Under the pieces are notes generated by a model. It worked only from the letters and a program-made list of their open reading frames with translations. It did not search any database and was not told the DNA's origin. From Lactobacillus sp. HBUAS51381 (GTDB lineage Bacteria; Bacillota; Bacilli; Lactobacillales; Lactobacillaceae): a stretch of 64,000 nt of DNA. This document shows, piece after piece, positions 34,701-41,325 of this stretch. How positions within the stretch are numbered: the stretch's first letter is position 1; every line of letters begins with the position of its first letter. The DNA lies in contig NZ_JAAVSC010000004.1 of assembly GCF_012641095.1 (NCBI RefSeq), forward strand, positions 57,589-121,588, in the 5' to 3' direction. Both the position numbers and the translations under genes were made by a program.

Positions 34701-35092
34701 GTGGGGGCGACACCGGTGGCGAAGTGACGCCACCGACCGAGCCGGGAAACAAGCCAGCAACTAAGCCAGCAACCGGTGGCAATGGCGTTAAGGTTGCCGA
34801 TAAGGTAAAGCCAAAGGCGCCGGCTAAGCAGCCAGAGAAGAAACCGACCGGAAAAGTGGTCAAGAAAGTTACCACGTCGCGTACCGGTGGTCAGGCAGTC
34901 AAGGTTACCAGTCAGCCACTGGCTAGTGGTCAAGCCGCTAAGGTCCAGAAATTAGCAGAGCCAGTCAAGTCACAATCAGCTGCCACGTTGCCACAGACGG
35001 ATGAGCGCCAACAGTCAGGTCTTGCTGTGATGGGGCTACTCTTACTGGGTGCCTTGGTCGGAACGCTTGGCTGGAAGAAACGGGAACATTAG
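31778..35092 (+). CDS. LPQTD-anchored cell surface protein with leucine-rich repeats and MucBP-like domains
   Basis: Sortase-anchored wall protein of 1104 residues, likely an adhesin. The N-terminus has a KxYKxGKxW-like signal peptide (KMYKSHKGW at about 10-18, cleavage near AQAAD). A low-complexity Ala/Thr/Asp/Gly region spans about 45-170. Internalin-like leucine-rich repeats occupy about 330-430 (ISALSNKDQLTEVNMPYNQI, DISPLA). Two mucin-binding-type modules follow at about 770-990 (TVTVKDATTGKTIQ; ETITYQDQQQKQVANPVTQT), then a Pro/Lys-rich wall-spanning segment. LPQTD at about 1071 precedes a hydrophobic helix and a KKREH tail. ATG at 31778 follows AAGAGGGGG. Confidence 0.88.
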   Translation: MRNVERKTHYKMYKSHKGWLVAGITVTSMAVGIIAGPQATPTAQAADNAPATEAASDQTAGDQPQEVALKSAKSVSGTTGDGAVDDGSGIKDDVNNDGALKDGSSTSGNQQASEAPANDATETPTTGQGDAGNTTPAPKVQGNGGSGVAETPGTPEAENENIVPADATLNVATPAEAPATVQTGITVQNPDNLTDKVTGQPVFNVSKTQRLQYTYDHTDADGVSTDLRAYNGYSAKYQAQGAGTWLGETYANNIAQDAKGMDVNSPLQYSDGTRPLYIDEWMPDSGLQYFLWQSNFAKKYATISDFRNNFTKAELATVTSISSNELLQSVNGAGKQYTSYYMALMSMTTLEGLQNATNLQTLYLQPALMVSINTFGNGFQSGNLWDIRALSNLSQLRSVDITLFSVNDISALSNKDQLTEVNMPYNQITDISPLATDKNLNIKTGTSLFNQHILLAPITVSTKLAPGQSATTDGALTYTTPSFIIKDLGASNLPIKGFDNAGNTKYPSLFPSSADAGNVNSNTLSWYNLQVANNGNYGSLSTTWADPNSDFAGYIIQPYDLAENVSDLNVNVQLLQADGQQLTLAPSTLISGEVGSDVNVQSNATIMSFLNQQLSKGYTFSGLILDGTGLYSDYLAGNGKATAQPSWTTTLTDASKNWTILFYKDVLPWNLAVSYGTEDATGNFTPITTEDGMPVTDSYSGTSDTPLALNGYQKDFPDYVYTGAETSTDGQTWTDISSATDIPFVGAKQAVRMVYAQAKRATVTVKDATTGKTIQVLDYTTNPELRGAIGTTSTFDSAAIIDPEVAKGYTLVSDTTKNADGTSAIVFGQADDTNLAFTITLAHAFKTTEKAVNETITYQDQQQKQVANPVTQTMTFATVTDQVTQDAVTYSNAAATGTPELDVTGQPTDPSWVVYQTGDALTFAGVKNPAVTGMHVVSTTDSANDLTQTTAQAVTPDSADLSIVVTYAANTTTGGGGDTGGEVTPPTEPGNKPATKPATGGNGVKVADKVKPKAPAKQPEKKPTGKVVKKVTTSRTGGQAVKVTSQPLASGQAAKVQKLAEPVKSQSAATLPQTDERQQSGLAVMGLLLLGALVGTLGWKKREH

Positions 35093-35109
35093 TAATATTG
35101 AATCATGAG

Positions 35110-35145
35110 AAAAGCGTTGCTCGAGCAATCGGGTAGCGCTTTTTT
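35110..35145 (+). terminator. Terminator of the LRR surface protein gene
   Basis: AAAAGCGTT (35110-35118) with AGCGCTTTT (35135-35143), then more T residues. Confidence 0.72.
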
Positions 35146-35202
35146 AGTTAGAATGAGTTGGCCAGAATGGTTTAAAATGAACTGTTTTTCCATTGCTGGT
35201 CG

Positions 35203-35243
35203 AAAAAAATAGCCCTACAACCAACTATATTGGCTGTGGGACT
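35203..35243 (-). terminator. Terminator of the secreted Ig-like protein gene
   Basis: On the minus strand AGTCCCACAGCCAA and TTGGTTGTAGGGCT pair around a short loop and are followed by ATTTTTTT. Confidence 0.72.
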
Positions 35244-35251
35244 ATCCTAGA

Positions 35252-36394
35252 TTACTTCACATGAACATCGATTCGTTCAGATAAATCAGGGTTATTGACA
35301 CTGCGGACGGTGAAGCTGGTATCACCGGCGCTTAAGGCCGTGATGTCAAAGTTTCCGTTGCTGATGCTTGTAGGAGCAGTCGCAATAGCGGAGTTGGCAC
35401 TCGTGATCGTATAAGAATTTAGCTGAGTATCACTTAACTTGATATTATTGTAGGTGCCGGCCCACATGATAATGTGTTTACTTTGGCCGGGTGCTAGATA
35501 GACAATGTAAACGTTAGAGGAGATGTCCGCAACGCGATGACCAGCAGCGGCCTCACTTTCCTTGGCATTGTCGAAGTTGGTGGTATCGGGAATCTTATCC
35601 CGAATCGCTTGGCCAACCTCCGGATTCGTTGGGTGGTAGAGGGCATTCTTATCACTTAAGTAGTAAGTGTTGGATTTATCCGGAATTGCCGCGTAGGCAG
35701 CGGACGTAAATTCACTCTTGATTTGGGTGACCTCGATCGGAGAAGCACTGCCCATCTTGTTGGAAACATATGGGAAGCCATCCTCGTCGTAAGGGACATT
35801 GTCGACATTGTAGAGCGGAATGCCGTTACCTTCCGTGCCAAATGCTGGTAGATTCAACCACTGTGACCAGGTGATGTGCTTGGTCGCGTTGACGTACATT
35901 TTTCCAGTACTAGTTGTTTTAGAACCGGATTTCTTGGCAGTGCTCTTAGACTTTGATGCAGTTGTTGTTTTGGAAGTCGTTGTTGCCTTTGAGCTAGTGG
36001 CAGACTTCTTCGCAGAAGTCTTCACCCAACCCGTTAAGTAGTTGCGGTTGACCCAAACCATCTTCCCTTTCTTACCAATCCGTACGCCATAGTAAATACT
36101 GTGGTCAATCTTAGCGTGGCGTAAGGTGGTCAAGAAATTCACCTGGTACTTTGAACTACTAAGTTTGGCCGCGGTTTTGAAGCGGTAATGTTTGTTAGAA
36201 ACTTTCTTCAGAGTGTAGCCTTTCCATGATGACTTTCGGCCGTTAACCGCGACCTGATGATGCTTCATGGGCTTGTTCCATTTAACATAGTGGACTTTCG
36301 ACGCGTTGGCAGTGGTAGGTTGCGCGGCGGCTAGGCCGGCAAAACTGACGAGTGCCAATGCTGTTAGCGTGAATCGTTTAGCAATTCTATTCAT
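35252..36394 (-). CDS. Secreted protein with Lys/Ser/Thr linker and C-terminal Ig-like domain
   Basis: 380 residues with a Sec signal peptide (MNRIAKRF, hydrophobic core, cleavage near TTANAS at about residue 31). Residues 32-125 contain lysine- and aromatic-rich repeats (VHYVKWNKPMKHHQV, YYGVRIGKKGKMVWVNR) resembling surface-layer or SH3-like wall-binding segments of lactobacilli. A Ser/Thr/Lys linker (about 127-165) leads to an uncharacterised domain, and the end (about 325-380, NSAIATAPTSISNGNFDI...GDTSFTVRS) has the look of a bacterial Ig-like (Big_2) fold. No sortase motif is present, so the protein is probably released or bound non-covalently. Start ATG follows GGAGGAGC. Confidence 0.78.
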   Translation of the reverse strand: MNRIAKRFTLTALALVSFAGLAAAQPTTANASKVHYVKWNKPMKHHQVAVNGRKSSWKGYTLKKVSNKHYRFKTAAKLSSSKYQVNFLTTLRHAKIDHSIYYGVRIGKKGKMVWVNRNYLTGWVKTSAKKSATSSKATTTSKTTTASKSKSTAKKSGSKTTSTGKMYVNATKHITWSQWLNLPAFGTEGNGIPLYNVDNVPYDEDGFPYVSNKMGSASPIEVTQIKSEFTSAAYAAIPDKSNTYYLSDKNALYHPTNPEVGQAIRDKIPDTTNFDNAKESEAAAGHRVADISSNVYIVYLAPGQSKHIIMWAGTYNNIKLSDTQLNSYTITSANSAIATAPTSISNGNFDITALSAGDTSFTVRSVNNPDLSERIDVHVK

Positions 36395-36437
36395 GATGTG
36401 CTCCTCCGATTGTTCAATTTTTTAGCATTATACGATC

Positions 36438-36857
36438 TTAATCTGCATGTGCTTTGTATAAGTGGCCAGTCTTTAGATTGACCAAACTGCGGTAGTCAAC
36501 GATGCTCCCGTCGCCAGTTGGTTGACTAACGAACATGGCATAGTTGCCCTTGAGCTTCTTGCCACTACGCCAAGAACCACCTTGCCAGTGTCCAGTGTGC
36601 GCATCGTTAACAATCGCAAAAAAATCATTATAGGTCGTCGAATATCGCATAGCACCATGGCCATGATAGGTCTTCCGGTATTTCAAATGGTATTTTTTAC
36701 GCATTTGTTTAATCGTGTACTTTGAGCGGTAGGTTTTGCCCTGATAGGTAATGTGGTGCCACTTCGCTGCTTGAACAGTGGTTGGTGCGGATACTGCTAG
36801 GACGGCAATGATGGCTAAAAACATCAGTAGAATAAAACCTTTGACTTTGTGTGTCAT
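36438..36857 (-). CDS. Small secreted basic protein, unknown function
   Basis: 139 residues with a clear signal peptide (THKVKGFILLMFLAIIAVLAV, cleavage near VQAAK). The mature part is basic and rich in Tyr, His and Gly (KWHHITYQGKTYRSKYTI, KTYHGHGAMRY), reminiscent of other small exported lactobacillar proteins. No enzyme motif. I chose the second ATG (36857), because AGGAAG lies six bases before it but abuts the first. It shares direction and the KWHH/KVHYVKW style of N-terminus with the gene that follows it, suggesting a small secreted family. Confidence 0.65.
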   Translation of the reverse strand: MTHKVKGFILLMFLAIIAVLAVSAPTTVQAAKWHHITYQGKTYRSKYTIKQMRKKYHLKYRKTYHGHGAMRYSTTYNDFFAIVNDAHTGHWQGGSWRSGKKLKGNYAMFVSQPTGDGSIVDYRSLVNLKTGHLYKAHAD

Positions 36858-37010
36858 GAACATCTTCCTTAAAAATTATTGTGGGTTCTTTTCATTAATT
36901 CAGCTGCCTTATTAGTTAAGAGGTAGCTAACACCATTACTTGCAAATTGTCTATTTTGTGATTGATTGCAGGTGTAAATTTGCTAAAGATGTGATTGTGC
37001 CAGTTGAAGA

Positions 37011-37700
37011 CTAGCGTCTATTAGCATTGGCTGCGAAGAAGCTAGCGGCCATGGCCCAACCTTTAGCTGCACGGGCCTCCATCTCGGCTTGACGGGCAGA
37101 CTGGTAAGTCAGGTCAGAATTCTTCTTCATCTGATCGTGATACTTATCCGTTTCCAGAACGTTCAGCGCTTCCTTAAATGTATCGGCGCGGCCAACGGAT
37201 ACGATATCGAATAGTCGTGCGGGATCGTAGTTGTACAGATAACGGTCGGGATAATTGACGGTTGCGGCCAACTTTTGCAGACCGTTTTGGTTGTACGTAA
37301 TGTCGCTTTGGATGGTCTGTAACTGATTCATCACGTTAGGACTTGCCGTGTTGTGTTTTCGCAAGTAGCGATTGTGATACCACGCCTCAATACTGAAGAT
37401 TTTATCAATCAGCTTGTAGACGAGCCAGTTGACGCCCCACACGATCAGAAAGCCAACAAGTAACATAAAATAATTTTCCGCCGCTAGGAGTCCGCCAATC
37501 GAGGGTAGGGTAAAAATTCCAGTGATCTCAAGAACTCGTCGCTTGTACTGTTTATCCGCCGCGTCGTTGGTTTGCTGCTGCCAACGTTGGTTGACCGCAG
37601 CCTTCTTGGCGAGGGCCCCCTCATAAATTCTTTCCGCCTTATCGAGAACGGAAAGTGTATCCAATAATGACTCCTTAGACATTGCTTGAATGTCGTCCAT
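37011..37700 (-). CDS. Membrane protein of unknown function in an XRE-controlled unit
   Basis: 229 residues. The N-terminal 45 residues form a likely coiled coil (LSVLDKAERIYEGALAKKAA). Two closely spaced transmembrane helices follow at about residues 58-100 (FTLPSIGGLLAAENYFMLLVGFL and VWGVNWLVYKLI). The C-terminal half is charged and helical with no known motif, ending AASFFAANANRR. ATG at 37700 follows GGAGGTGGAG. It lies 42 bases after the small XRE regulator gene and is probably cotranscribed with it. No homology that I recognise. Confidence 0.65.
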   Translation of the reverse strand: MDDIQAMSKESLLDTLSVLDKAERIYEGALAKKAAVNQRWQQQTNDAADKQYKRRVLEITGIFTLPSIGGLLAAENYFMLLVGFLIVWGVNWLVYKLIDKIFSIEAWYHNRYLRKHNTASPNVMNQLQTIQSDITYNQNGLQKLAATVNYPDRYLYNYDPARLFDIVSVGRADTFKEALNVLETDKYHDQMKKNSDLTYQSARQAEMEARAAKGWAMAASFFAANANRR

Positions 37701-37742
37701 GTCTCCACCTCCGAAATATGTAAAATGTGCCAAACGAAACGA

Positions 37743-37949
37743 TTACGGCTTAAAAAACATTGAAATTTGGTCGCGATCGATCCCAATGACCGTAAGGATG
37801 GATGCAAATTCTTTGACATCAATGGGAACCGTGCCGGTTTCACGTTTCCAGTAGGAACTTCGACTCATTCCCAACCGTTGCGCCATCTCGGCCTGCGTGA
37901 TCCCGGATGCGACACGTTCTGCTTTGATTCGTCTTAAGTCAAAATCCAA
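37743..37949 (-). CDS. Short XRE-family DNA-binding regulator
   Basis: 68 residues, essentially only a Cro/C1-type helix-turn-helix: RIKAERVASGITQAEMAQRLGMSRSSYWKRE with the ITQAEMAQRL helix and the MSRSSYWKRE recognition helix (about 17-40). It starts with TTG at 37949, well placed after AAGGAGGC. Divergent from another XRE gene, with which it shares a symmetric promoter/operator region. Similar short regulators accompany phage-like or stress-related small operons. Confidence 0.8.
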   Translation of the reverse strand: MDFDLRRIKAERVASGITQAEMAQRLGMSRSSYWKRETGTVPIDVKEFASILTVIGIDRDQISMFFKP

Positions 37950-37979
37950 AGTATCCAGCCTCCTTTTTACAAATAAACA

Positions 37980-38061
37980 ATACCGTTATCGTTCCCGATT
38001 GTCAACGAAACGTTCCGGCTTCGCGTCAAAAGTTTATGTGTGGGAACATTTTTGGTATACT
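37980..38061. promoter_or_regulatory. Divergent promoters with matching operators between the two XRE genes
   Basis: Minus strand: TTGACA, 17 bp, TATTGT. Plus strand: TTTATG, 17 bp, TATACT (38056-38061). In both, GGGAAC begins three bases into the spacer and is followed six bases later by GGTAT (minus-strand copy 37996-37980; plus-strand copy 38042-38058). A further CGGAAC half-site lies between them. The identical placement on both strands suggests that one or both XRE proteins repress both promoters. Confidence 0.65.
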
Positions 38062-38080
38062 TCAATCAATTAGTCGGGAG

Positions 38081-38401
38081 GTGAGGATCGTTAGAACAAG
38101 TGATGAAGTAATCGACTTGATTATCAAAATTAGAACGGAGCAGGCGATCTCACTTTCCGAGTTGGCGCGAAGAACAGGGATCGCGAAATCCACACTGTCA
38201 CGCTATGAAAATAAAACGCGAACTTTTCCGTTAAACGCGGTGGATCGCTTTGCGACGGCATTGAATGTTCATGTTGGTTACCTGTTGGGCCTGCGCGATA
38301 TGGAGATTACCGAGTGGTATGAGCAATTGAATGCGGTTAATCGCTACAAGGCTCGGTTGTATCTACAGAAATTGTTGGCGGAGCAGAAGACTAAAGGCTG
38401 A
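38081..38401 (+). CDS. XRE-family regulator, start codon uncertain
   Basis: About 106 residues. A Cro/C1-type helix-turn-helix is plain: QAISLSELARRTGIAKSTLSRYENKTRTFP, followed by LNAVDRFATALNVHVGYLLG, typical of phage-type repressors. The C-terminal 35 residues are helical and basic. The start is unclear: the ribosome site GGGAGGTGAGG (38076-38086) is excellent, but the only normal start near it, GTG at 38081, lies inside it; the next in-frame codons are ATC and GTT. An upstream ATG (38036) would lie before the promoter's transcription start. Probably represses the divergent unit and itself. Confidence 0.78.
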   Translation: MRIVRTSDEVIDLIIKIRTEQAISLSELARRTGIAKSTLSRYENKTRTFPLNAVDRFATALNVHVGYLLGLRDMEITEWYEQLNAVNRYKARLYLQKLLAEQKTKG

Positions 38402-38428
38402 CTCATCCTGACAAACGGCACGGCATCT

Positions 38429-38453
38429 TTCTCATAATAGTGTATAATGAGAA
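38429..38453 (+). promoter_or_regulatory. Palindrome over the pepN -10 region
   Basis: TTCTCAT and ATGAGAA form an inverted repeat of seven bases (nine of ten if extended) around the TATAAT at 38443-38448. A repressor bound here would block transcription; its identity is unknown. Confidence 0.45.
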
Positions 38454-38534
38454 TATTCTAATGTTAGCGCCCATCATCAGTTGGCGACGCCTTCACGTCC
38501 CAACCGCGCAGCATTATCCTATTAGGAGGCAATC

Positions 38535-41069
38535 ATGGCAAAATCGACACATTTCTATGAGTTATTCCAACCCGAACACTACAATATTTACTTAGACATT
38601 AATCGGGCAACCAAGCAAATTGCTGGGACATCCACCATCACGGGGGATGCTAAAGCCACCAAGATCGCCATTCATCAAAAGTACATGACGATTAGCGCCG
38701 TTAAGGCCGATGGACAAGCCGTTCCGTTTACCTTTGACGACAAGACCGAGGGCATTCACATCGACCTCGGCAAGACCGGGAAGACCACGTTAGCCATCGA
38801 CTTCACGGCGCCCCTGACCGACAGCATGATGGGCATTTACCCGTCCTACTACGAACTCGACGGTGAGAAGAAACAGATTATCGGGACGCAATTTGAAACG
38901 ACCGCGGCCCGCCAAGCCTTCCCGTGTGTCGACGAACCCGAAGCCAAGGCCACGTTTGACCTGGCCATTAAATTCGATGAACAACCCGGTGAGACCATCA
39001 TCAGCAACATGCCCGAGGTGAAGACCGAAAACGGCGTCCACTACTTCGACACCACGGTGCGGATGTCTTCCTACTTAATCGCGTTCGCCTTTGGGGACAT
39101 GCAGAGCAAGCTGACCACCACCAAGAGTGGGGTCCAGGTCGGTGTCTTCGCCACGAAGGCGCACCAGGCCAAGGAACTCGACTTTGCGCTGGATATCGCC
39201 AAGCGTTCCATCGAATTCTACGAGGACTTCTACCAGACACCTTATCCACTGCCACATTCCTGGCAGATGGCCTTACCCGACTTTTCGGCCGGGGCCATGG
39301 AGAACTGGGGCCTGGTCACGTACCGGGAAGCTTATCTCTTAATCGATCCGGACAACACGGCCTTTGACCTGAAGCTGCGGGTCGCCACCGTGGTTGCCCA
39401 CGAACTGGCTCACCAATGGTTCGGCGATCTGGTCACCATGAAGTGGTGGGATGATCTGTGGTTGAACGAAAGTTTCGCCAACATGATGGAATACGTCGCC
39501 ATCGATGCCATCGAACCGACGTGGGGCGCCTGGGACGCCTTCCAGTCCGGCGACGTGCCAATGGCTTTACAACGGGACGCCACGGATGGGGTGCAATCCG
39601 TCCACGTGCAGGTCGAAGATCCCGCCGAAATCGATGCGCTGTTTGACAGTGCCATCGTCTACGCCAAGGGTGCCCGGATGCTGGTCATGGTCCGCGCCCT
39701 GATCGGGGATGACGCCTTACGTGCCGGCCTCAAGGCCTACTTTGCCGCTCACAAGTACGGCAATGCCCGCGGAACCGATCTCTGGTCCGCACTGGGCGAG
39801 GCGTCCGGCTTAGACGTGGGGGCCATCATGAACTCCTGGCTCGAACAACCCGGTTATCCGGTCGTTACGGCGAAAGTCGTTGACGGAAAATTAACGATTG
39901 CCCAACAACAATTCTTTGTCGGTGACGGTCAAGATGCCGGCCGGCAATGGCAGATTCCGCTGAACAGCAACTACGCCGCCGTGCCAACGTTACTCAAGGA
40001 TGACAGCCTCAGCCTGGGCGACTACCAAACGTTACGGCAAGCCAGTGGCGAACCGTTCCGCCTGAATGTTGGCAACAACTCACATTTCATCGTCCAATAC
40101 GACGACACGTTGTTGCAGGACATCTTGGCCAACGTCAACACGCTCGATGCAATTTCACAACTGCAGCTGTTACAAGACTTGCGCTTATTGGCCGAGGGTC
40201 GGCGGATCTCCTACGCCGACGTCGTCCCGTTACTCCAACAATTTGCCGATAGCAAGTTCACGGTGGTCACCAGTGCCCTCTACACGGTGGCGGGCAACCT
40301 CCGGAAGTTTGTGACGCCGAACTCTCCCGAAGAAACGCGGATCAAGGCCTACTACGATCACCTCAGTGCCAAGCAGGTCGCCCGGTTAGGCTGGACGCCA
40401 CGGGCCACGGATGGTATCGATGATGAGTTGTCCCGGCCAACGGTCTTGAGTGCCGCCTTATTCGCTCACAATGGCGCCGCGGTAGCCGCAGCGCACGACC
40501 AATTTACGGCTCATGCCGACGACTTGGTTAATTTGCCAGCCGCCACCCGGCCATTGATCCTGGCCAACGAGGTGAAGAACTACGGGAGCGCCGACCTATT
40601 CGACACGTTATTGGCCGCTTACCGTAACTCCACCGACGCCAGCTACAAGGCCGACCTGTCTGCGGCTCTGACCAGCACCACGGATGCCGCCTTGATTGCC
40701 AAATTAATCGCGGTCTTCGAGGATGCCGACACGGTCAAACCGCAAGACTTACGGGCCTGGTTCCGGGGAGTGCTCGCCAACAGTAAGGGTGAACAAGCCG
40801 CTTGGGACTGGATCAGAAACGACTGGCAATGGCTCGAAGACACGGTTGGTGGGGACATGGAATTCACGACCTACATCACCGTCATCTCACGGGTCTTCCG
40901 GACGCCGGAACGGTTGGCTGAATTCAAGGCCTTCTTCGAACCGAAGATTAATACGCCGGGCTTAACCCGGGAAATCACGATGGACATTAAGGTGATTACC
41001 ACGCGAGTTAACCTGATTAAGGACGAACAAACGGCCGTCAACGCTGCGATTGCGGCAACGGTGAAGTAA
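38535..41069 (+). CDS. pepN: Aminopeptidase N (lysyl aminopeptidase)
   Basis: Zinc metallopeptidase of family M1 that removes N-terminal residues from imported peptides in the cytosol; a core peptidase of lactic acid bacteria. 844 residues, the usual PepN length. GAMENWGLVTYRE (about 253-265) is the substrate-recognition motif, HELAHQWFGD (about 288) the zinc-binding HExxH, with the third ligand in NESFA downstream. ATG follows AGGAGGC. Codon use is strongly biased to C-ending codons. Fits the neighbouring peptide-uptake theme with Opp and PepD. Confidence 0.95.
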   Translation: MAKSTHFYELFQPEHYNIYLDINRATKQIAGTSTITGDAKATKIAIHQKYMTISAVKADGQAVPFTFDDKTEGIHIDLGKTGKTTLAIDFTAPLTDSMMGIYPSYYELDGEKKQIIGTQFETTAARQAFPCVDEPEAKATFDLAIKFDEQPGETIISNMPEVKTENGVHYFDTTVRMSSYLIAFAFGDMQSKLTTTKSGVQVGVFATKAHQAKELDFALDIAKRSIEFYEDFYQTPYPLPHSWQMALPDFSAGAMENWGLVTYREAYLLIDPDNTAFDLKLRVATVVAHELAHQWFGDLVTMKWWDDLWLNESFANMMEYVAIDAIEPTWGAWDAFQSGDVPMALQRDATDGVQSVHVQVEDPAEIDALFDSAIVYAKGARMLVMVRALIGDDALRAGLKAYFAAHKYGNARGTDLWSALGEASGLDVGAIMNSWLEQPGYPVVTAKVVDGKLTIAQQQFFVGDGQDAGRQWQIPLNSNYAAVPTLLKDDSLSLGDYQTLRQASGEPFRLNVGNNSHFIVQYDDTLLQDILANVNTLDAISQLQLLQDLRLLAEGRRISYADVVPLLQQFADSKFTVVTSALYTVAGNLRKFVTPNSPEETRIKAYYDHLSAKQVARLGWTPRATDGIDDELSRPTVLSAALFAHNGAAVAAAHDQFTAHADDLVNLPAATRPLILANEVKNYGSADLFDTLLAAYRNSTDASYKADLSAALTSTTDAALIAKLIAVFEDADTVKPQDLRAWFRGVLANSKGEQAAWDWIRNDWQWLEDTVGGDMEFTTYITVISRVFRTPERLAEFKAFFEPKINTPGLTREITMDIKVITTRVNLIKDEQTAVNAAIAATVK

Positions 41070-41093
41070 GCTTTCCAACAAGTTATTAAATGA

Positions 41094-41126
41094 TGGACCG
41101 CCTGGATAAACCGGGCGGTCCATTTT
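41094..41126 (+). terminator. pepN terminator
   Basis: TGGACCGCCTGG and CCGGGCGGTCCA form a 12-bp stem followed by TTTT. Confidence 0.85.
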
Positions 41127-41135
41127 GGTCTCCTT

Positions 41136-41180
41136 ACTCATTACTAATGTAATTTTGGGCGGTTTTGTTGCACGATTTTG
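41136..41180. repeat. Short shared segment, copy 2 (first copy at 21230-21276)
   Basis: TACTCATTACTAATGTAA followed by GGTTTTGTTGCACGATTTT, matching copy 1 in order and spacing. It lies just after the pepN terminator. Confidence 0.55.
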
Positions 41181-41325
41181 CCAACCATCGTATTAAATGA
41201 TTAATGGTGTCGGGGGGACAAGATTGTGGTGAGTCACCGCCAAGAGTTTCCACTATGGTATACTGGTTTATGACAAAAATTGACGGTGGGTGCTGAGCCC
41301 GCCTGAGACGAGAAAGAAGGGTTCC

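Noticed and set aside
35820..36041. 73-codon plus-strand frame rich in Val/Phe/Leu
   Set aside because: Antisense to the Lys/Ser/Thr linker of the secreted protein; a composition artefact.
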